Source: Xestospongia bergquistia
Taxonomy: Eukaryota; Porifera; Demospongiae; Haplosclerida; Petrosiidae
Length of the DNA: 64,000 nucleotides
Assembly: GCA_963965975.1 (NCBI GenBank)
Contig: OZ014424.1
Span: forward strand, 5,474,380 to 5,538,379
Reading direction: 5' to 3'
Positions 27,001 to 36,000 of this stretch are shown here, in pieces (positions within the stretch are counted from its first letter, which is position 1; each line of letters opens with the position of its first letter). Under the pieces are notes generated by a model that worked only from the letters and a program-made list of their open reading frames with translations, had not been told where the DNA came from and ran no database searches. The translations under genes were made by a program, and so were the position numbers.

Positions 27001-30000
27001 TTCAACAGCAAACATTAGGGCATTTGCTCCATTTGTAGCCTGTACATTAACATCTGTGTTTTCTTGAAGTAGTAGTTCAACAACTTGGGTATGACCAAAT
27101 TGACTAGCTAACATTAGTGCAGTCCATCCTTTTTCAGCGACTTTGTTAACATCCACATTCTCTTTGAGTAGTAGTTCAACAACTTGTGTATGATCATTTC
27201 TACTAGCTAACATTAGAGCAGTCTCTCCATCTTCCTTCTGAATGTTAACATCTGCATTCTTTTTGATCAATAGTTCAACAACAAATAATTGACCCTTTTT
27301 ACTAGCTAGTATAAGGGCAGTATTTCCATTTTTGTCTTGAATGTTAACATTTTTAGTCTTTTTCAGTAGTAGTTCAGCAATCTGGATATGACCTTGGTCA
27401 ACAGCAAACATTAGGGCATTTGCTCCATTTGTAGCCTGTACACTAACATCTGTGTTTTCTTGAAGTAGTAGTTCAACAACTTGGGTATGACCTTTTTGAC
27501 TAGCTATCATTAGGGCGTTCCATCCTTTTTCAGCGACTTTGTTAACATCCACATTCTCTTTGAGTAGTAGTTCAACAATTTGTGTGTGACCATTTTGACT
27601 AGCTGCCATTAGCGCAGTGTATCCATCTTCCTTCTGAATGTTAACATCTGCGTTCTCTTTGAGTAGTAGTTCAACAACCTGTGAATGACCATTTTGACTA
27701 ACTAGCATTAAGGCAGTCGCTCCATCTTCCTTCTGAATATTAACATCTGCATTCTCTTTGAGTAGTAGTTCAACAACCTGTGAATGACCATTTTGACTAG
27801 CTAGCATTAAGGCAGTCGCTCCATCTTCCTTCTGAATGTTAACATCTGCATTCTTTTTGATCAATAGTTCAACAACAAATAATTGACCCTTTTTACTAGC
27901 TAGTATAAGGGCAGTATTTCCATTTTTGTCTTGAATGTTAACATTTTTAGTCTTTTTCAGTAGTAGTTCAGCAATCTGGATATGACCTTGGTCAACAGCA
28001 AACATTAGGGCATTTGCTCCATTTGTAGCCTGTACACTAACATCTGTGTTTTCTTGAAGTAGTAGTTCAACAACTTGGGTATGACCTTTTTGACTAGCTA
28101 TCATTAGGGCGTTCCATCCTTTTTCAGCGACTTTGTTAACATCCACATTCTCTTTGAGTAGTAGTTCAACAATTTGTGTGTGACCATTTTGACTAGCTGC
28201 CATTAGCGCAGTGTATCCATCTTCCTTCTGAATGTTAACATCTGCGTTCTCTTTGAGTAGTAGTTCAACAACCTGTGAATGACCATTTTGACTAACTAGC
28301 ATTAAGGCAGTCACTCCATCTTCCTTCTGAATATTAACATCTGCATTCTCTTTGAGTAGTAGTTCAACAACCTGTGAATGACCATTTTGACTAGCTAGCA
28401 TTAAGGCAGTCGCTCCATCTTCCTTCTGAATGTTAACATCTGCATTCTTTTTGATCAATAGTTCAACAACAAATAATTGACCCTTTTTACTAGCTAGTAT
28501 AAGGGCAGTATTTCCATTTTTGTCTTGAATGTTAACATTTTTAGTCTTTTTCAGTAGTAGTTCAGCAATCTGGATATGACCTTGGTCAACAGCAAACATT
28601 AGGGCATTTGCTCCATTTGTAGCCTGTACATTAACATCTGTATTTTCTTGAAGTAGTAGTTCAACAACTTGGGTATGACCTTTTTGACTAGCTATCATTA
28701 GGGCGTTCCATCCTTTTTCAGCGACTTTGTTAACATCCACATTCTCTTTGAGTAGTAGTTCAACAACTTGTGTATGACCTTTTTGACTAGCTATCATTAG
28801 GGCGTTCCATCCTTTTTCAGTGACTTTGTTAACATCCACATTCTCTTTGAGTAGTAGTTCAACAATTTGTGTGTGACCATTTTGACTAGCTGCCATTAGC
28901 GCAGTGAATCCATCTTCCTTCTGAATATTAACATCTGCATTCTCTTTGAGTAGTAGTTCAACAACCTGTGAATGACCATTTTGACTAACTAGCATTAAGG
29001 CAGTCGCTCCATCTTCCTTCTGAATATTAACATCTGCATTCTCTTTGAGTAGTAGTTCAACAACCTGTGAATGACCATTTTGACTAGCTAGCATTAAGGC
29101 AGTCGCTCCATCTTCCTTGTGAATGTTAACATCTGCATTCTTTTTGATCAATATTTCAACAACAAATAGTTGACCCTTTTTACTAGCTAATATTAGGGCA
29201 GTATTTCCATTTTTGTCTTGAGTATTAACATTTTTAGTCTTTTTCAGTAGTAGTTCAGCAATCTGGGTATGACCTCGTTCAACAGCAAACATTAGGGCAT
29301 TTGCTCCATTTGTAGCCTGTACATTAACATCTGTGTTTTCTTGAAGTAGTAGTTCAACAACTTGGGTATGACCAAATTGACTAGCTAACATTAGTGCAGT
29401 CCATCCTTTTTCAGCGACTTTGTTAACATCCACATTCTCTTTGAGTAGTAGTTCAACAACTTGTGTATGACCATTTCTACTAGCTAACATTAGAGCAGTT
29501 TCTCCATCTTCCTTCTGAATGTTAACATCTGCATTCTTTTTGATCAATAGTTCAACAACAAATAATTGACCCTTTATACTAGCTAGTATAAGGGCAGTAT
29601 TTCCATTTTTGTCTTGAATGTTAACATTTTTAGTCTTTTTCACTAGTAGTTCAGCAATCTGGATATGACCTTGGTCAACAGCAAACATTAGGGCATTTGC
29701 TCCATTTGTAGCCTGTACACTAACATCTGTGTTTTCTTGAAGTAGTAGTTCAACAACTTGGGTATGACCTTTTTGACTAGCTATCATTAGGGCGTTCCAT
29801 CCTTTTTCAGCGACTTTGTTAACATCCACATTCTCTTTGAGTAGTAGTTCAACAATTTGTGTGTGACCATTTTGACTAGCTGCCATTAGCGCAGTGTATC
29901 CATCTTCCTTCTGAATGTTAACATCTGCGTTCTCTTTGAGTAGTAGTTCAACAACCTGTGAATGACCATTTTGACTAACTAGCATTAAGGCAGTCGCTCC

Positions 30001-33000
30001 ATCTTCCTTCTGAATATTAACATCTGCATTCTCTTTGAGTAGTAGTTCAACAACCTGTGAATGACCATTTTGACTAGCTAGCATTAAGGCAGTCGCTCCA
30101 TCTTCCTTCTGAATATTAACATCTGCATTCTCTTTGAGTAGTAGTTCAACAACCTGTGAATGACCATTTTGACTAACTAGCATTAAGGCAGTCGCTCCAT
30201 CTTCCTTCTGAATATTAACATCTGCATTCTCTTTGAGTAGTAGTTCAACAACCTGTGAATGACCATTTTGACTAGCTAGCATTAAGGCAGTCGCTCCATC
30301 TTCCTTCTGAATGTTAACATCTGCATTCTTTTTGATCAATAGTTCAACAACAAATAGTTGACCCTTTTTACTAGCTAATATTAGGGCAGTATTTCCATTT
30401 TTGTCTTGAGTATTAACATTTTTAGTCTTTTTCAGTAGTAGTTCAGCAATCTGGGTATGACCTCGTTCAACAGCAAACATTAGGGCATTTGCTCCATTTG
30501 TAGCCTGTACATTAACATCTGTGTTTTCTTGAAGTAGTAGTTCAACAACTTGGGTATGACCAAATTGACTAGCTAACATTAGTGCAGTCCATCCTTTTTC
30601 AGCGACTTTGTTAACATCCACATTCTCTTTGAGTAGTAGTTCAACAACTTGTGTATGACCATTTCTACTAGCTAACATTAGAGCAGTTTCTCCATCTTCC
30701 TTCTGAATGTTAACATCTGCATTCTTTTTGATCAATAGTTCAACAACAAATAATTGACCCTTTATACTAGCTAGTATAAGGGCAGTATTTCCATTTTTGT
30801 CTTGAATGTTAACATTTTTAGTCTTTTTCACTAGTAGTTCAGCAATCTGGATATGACCTTGGTCGACAGCAAACATTAGGGCATTTGCTCCATTTGTAGC
30901 CTGTACACTAACATCTGTGTTTTCTTGAAGTAGTAGTTCAACAACTTGGGTATGACCTTTTTGACTAGCTATCATTAGGGCGTTCCATCCTTTTTCAGCG
31001 ACTTTGTTAACATCCACATTCTCTTTGAGTAGTAGTTCAACAATTTGTGTGTGACCATTTTGACTAGCTGCCATTAGCGCAGTGTATCCATCTTCCTTCT
31101 GAATGTTAACATCTGCGTTCTCTTTGAGTAGTAGTTCAACAATTTGTGTGTGACCATTTTGACTAGCTGCCATTAGCGCAGTGTATCCATCTTCTTTCTG
31201 AATGTTAACATCTGCGTTCTCTTTGAGTAGTAGTTCAACAACCTGTGAATGACCATTTTGACTAACTAGCATTAAGGCAGTCGCTCCATCTTCCTTCTGA
31301 ATATTAACATCTGGATTCTCTTTGAGTAGTAGTTCAACAACCTGTGAATGACCATTTTGACTAGCTAGCATTAAGGCAGTCGCTCCATCTTCCTTCTGAA
31401 TGTTAACATCTGCATTCTTTTTGATCAATAGTTCAACAACAAATAATTGACCCTTTTTACTAGCTAGTATAAGGGCAGTATTTCCATTTTTGTCTTGAAT
31501 GTTAACATTTTTAGTCTTTTTCAGTAGGAGTTCAGCAATCTGGATATGACCTTGGTCAACAGCAAACATTAGGGCATTTGCTCCATTTGTAGCCTGTACA
31601 TTAACATCTGTATTTTCTTGAAGTAGTAGTTCAACAACTTGGGTATGACCTTTTTGACTAGCTATCATTAGGGCGTTCCATCCTTTTTCAGCGACTTTAT
31701 TAACATCCACATTCTCTTTGAGTAGTAGTTCAACAATTTGTGTGTGACCATTTTGACTAGCTGCCATTAGCGCAGTGTATCCATCTTCCTTCTGAATGTT
31801 AACATCTGCATTCTCTTTGAGTAGTAGTTCAACAACCTGTGAATGACCATTTTGACTAGCTAGCATTAAGGCAGTCGCTTCATCTTCCTTCTGAATGTTA
31901 ACATCTGCATTCTTTTTGATCAATAGTTCAACAACAAATAGTTGACCCTTTTTACTAGCTAGTATTAGGGCAGTATTTCCATTTTTGTCTTGAGTATTAA
32001 CATTTTTAGTCCTTTTCAGTAGTAGTTCAGCAATCTGGATATGACCTTGGTCAACAGCAAACATTAGGGCATTTGCTCCATTTGTAGCCTGTACATTAAC
32101 ATCTGTATTTTCTTGAAGTAGTAGTTCAACAACTTGGGTATGACCTTTTTGACTAGCTATCATTAGGGCGTTCCATCCTTTTTCAGCGACTTTGTTAACA
32201 TCCACATTCTCTTTGAGTAGTAGTTCAACAATTTGTGTGTGACCATTTTGACTAGCTAGCATTAAGGCAGTTGCTCCATCTTCCTTCTGAATATTAACAT
32301 CTGCATTCTCTTTGAGTAGTAGTTCAACAACCTGTGAATGACCATTTTGACTAGCTAGCATTAAGGCAGTCGCTCCATCTTCCTTCTGAATGTTAACATC
32401 TGCATTCTTTTTGATCAATAGTTCAACAACAAATAGTTGACCCTTTTTACTAGCTAATATTAGGGCAGTATTTCCATTTTTGTCTTGAGTATTAACATTT
32501 TTAGTCCTTTTCAGTAGTAGTTCAGCAATCTGGATATGACCTTGGTCAACAGCAAACATTAGGGCATTTGCTCCATTTGTAGTTTGTACACTAACATCTG
32601 TGTTTTCTTGAAGTAGTAGTTCAACAACTTGGGTATGACCTTTTTGACTAGCTATCATTAGGGCGTTCCATCCTTTTTCAGTGTTTTTATTAACATCTGC
32701 ATTCTTTTTGAGTAATAGTTCAACAACCTGTGAATGACCATTTTGACTAGCTAGCATTAGAGCAGTCCATCCTTCTTTATCCTGATCATTAACATCTGCA
32801 TTCTCTTTGAGTAGTAGTTTGACAATCTGTGTATGACCATTTCGACTAGCTCCTATTAAGGCAGTCACTCCTTCTTTGCTCTGAATATTAACATCTGCAT
32901 TCTCTTTCAATAGCACTTCAATCACCTGCATATGACCATTATGACTAGCTAGCATTAGAGCAGTCCATTCATCTTCGTTTTGAATATTAACATCTGTATT

Positions 33001-36000
33001 CTCTTTAAGTAGGAGTTCTACAACCTCAATATTGCCTTTTTTTGCAGCTTCAATAATAGAGATGGCCAATCCGCTACTGAGATGTAACTGTTGCTCCTCC
33101 TCCTTTTCTTTTTGTCTTATATTTAAAACATTAAACTGTTCTAACAATTTACAGATATCTTCTCTTCCTTCTTCTCTTACTATACTCTGGTGATTAATAA
33201 AGACATTAGGTTGTGCACCAGCTTTAAGTAGTTGTTCTATAACTTGAAGTGACTTGTGTCCTGTTATAGCATATACTAGTGGACTGTACCCATCATTGTC
33301 TGTACTGTTGATCTTAGCTCCACCTTGTAAGAGGACTTCTACTGTCTCTATATGTCCACAAGATGAGGCTATCATAAGAGGAGTAATACCATTGACTACT
33401 GTACAGTTGATATCAACAGTAGAGTCAAAAATATGACTTGTTGTACAAATGTGATCTCCTTCAGCACATAATACGAAAAGTTGGAATTCATCTTGTGTAA
33501 AATAGTCTAGTAAATGGACTAATAAACTGATAATAAGTTGAGAGTGTCCATATTGACATGCTGTAGTAAGAGCTGTTACTACTAAACGTGATTTCTGGCT
33601 CTCTACATCACCTCCTAATTGGAGGAGGAACTCCACAGCTTCATTATGACCAGCTTTCGCTGCTTCTAGAAGAGCTGACTCAAAAGTGAAGTTTATATTC
33701 TCGTCATCTTTGAGGATGAGTTCACCATTAATTGTTAGACCAAAGATACCAATGAGACGCATAAACTGTAACTTGCCTTGAGCATGAGCTATGAGGCTAT
33801 CAGTTTTTGACTCATGGACAATAAACGTGATAATAACTGAGCCTGTATCAATCTCTATATACTTAAGGATTGATTGCTTTGATTTGTGAGGTTGTAAATG
33901 TCCTATTAGTAGATAAAGTCCTCCAATAGTAGCTTCATTCCATGGATTGTGTAACATGATTTGAATTGTAGGCATGTTTGATAAATTTCCTAGTTGTGGA
34001 GAATAGATCTGTCTTAGTTTAGTTTTGAGTTCTTTTATTGTAGACGAGTGACGAAGTGTCTCAGCTTTGAGCATATGTTCTTTAAGTTCATTGACAAGGT
34101 TTTTATTGTCTTCTCCAAAGCACTCATCATTCAGAAACTGTTCACTCATATCAACAATTAATTCACAGTCTATGAAGTCAAAATATGGATGTAGTTTCTT
34201 GAAAACCTCATCTAAATCATCAATGTCTTTTAGTTCTCCAACCCATTTCATTCTATGTTCAATCCATCTAATAAAGTCCACTAGTACTAGTTGTTGGTGT
34301 TGTAGTTTATGATCAAGAGATGATCGAACAGCTACCATTAATACACTGAAGGTTTTGTTTAGATTTTCCAAAGTAGTATTAATTTGTTTTTCTTCCTCTT
34401 CACTTTGTAATGTTAGAATTTTTACAACTTTTTGAGAACCTACATGAAATGATAAATCATTAAGAATTGTAGTGTTTAAAATGGTTGCCTCACTCACTCT
34501 ACTGATTTAACTATAATGCTTTTTCAAATAACTGTTAAAATTAATTTATAGGCTTATTTAACCACATGCTTCTTTTATCAAGTTCTTTCACAGTTTCTAA
34601 AGTTGGAAACCATGAACTAGCTAAACTGATTATTGCAGCCAAATTGTTTTTCTTCTAAACAAAGTATCAAGTATTCAGTAATCACTAATCAGTACTGTGT
34701 CTTGTACATGCAATGCCTAAATTGACCAATCAGATTGTTCAATTTCAGGTCAATAAATAGTTCAATACACCTCACAGAGATGGTGTGTATGTAAGCTTAT
34801 ATACTCTTTTCTAAGGCTATGGTTTCCATGGTTACAGCAAGCAGCAATTTAGCTAAAATTGCTGCTATATGTTTCTATTCTATACAGATGAGTAAATTTA
34901 TTATGACAAACAAATTTTAATCATTGCAATATAGATGACATCAACTGATAATGCTTGAAGCATCTTACTATATAGCTTGCTTCCTTTCCGACACTATAAT
35001 ATATGTCACTGTTAATTGACTAATTCATAGCTCTAGGTTCCATTCATGCTTACAATGAAAAGTATTTACAATATATATTGTTTTGATTACTAATTACTAT
35101 AACTACTATAGTTTATATAGTTCAACAAATGTGATCTAGTGACAATGCTGCACTGTAAAAAATAATTGAATAATTTAACTAATATATAGTTATACAGGTT
35201 GCATTTACAAAATATAAACATAATACTATTTTGTTTACTAATATATTATGAAATTGATGTTTATATAGCTACATAAACAGTAGTATATTAATAATGAAAA
35301 CAGTATTATGATTACTTTTTGACAAAAATAATTTTGCAATTGTAACCTATGTAACCAAAAAATGGTTAAATTAACCAATCAATTTTTACAGTGTGTGTAT
35401 ATATGTGTAGTATGAATTCCATAGTAACTGTACTGACCTAGCAGCTTATTCAAACAAAATCATCATAATTCTAACAATTAGTTTCAGTCAATTCCATCAT
35501 GTATTAGTAATCAAAACAATATGATGATACTAGTAAATTTAGCTAGTGTAGATCAGCTTCAACCATTGTTCTAGAGTACATGGACTTTATTAATTATTAA
35601 ATACTCATGAATAAATAATATCATGAGCTTATTCAGATAATCTGAGTTTGGGCTGAAGAGGTTAAATATGTGAGAATCCATTGTACCACAACTAACATAA
35701 TTTATATTATAAAATAATGGTATAAAAACAGAACAGCACACATTTTGTGCTTCATTCAAAAATGCAAGTGTCTGATCATTTTCTATTACTGACCTTGTTG
35801 TTTAATATCCTGTTGTATAAGATCATCACATGTAAGATCTAATGAGATATTACATTTCTTTTTAACTTCATCAATCCAGTCTTGACATAACTTTTGAGCA
35901 GCTAATTTAATAGGACCACCTTCACTAGAGAGACATTGTAAGAAAAGTTGACAATGTTCTTGTAACTTTGAAATACTGTTTAGTAAATTCATTCCACTTT

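Noticed and set aside
26400..33000. CRISPR-like array suggested by regular direct repeats
   Set aside because: The periodicity is 99 bp, coding and in frame, with ankyrin consensus residues. There are no short repeats separated by unique spacers.
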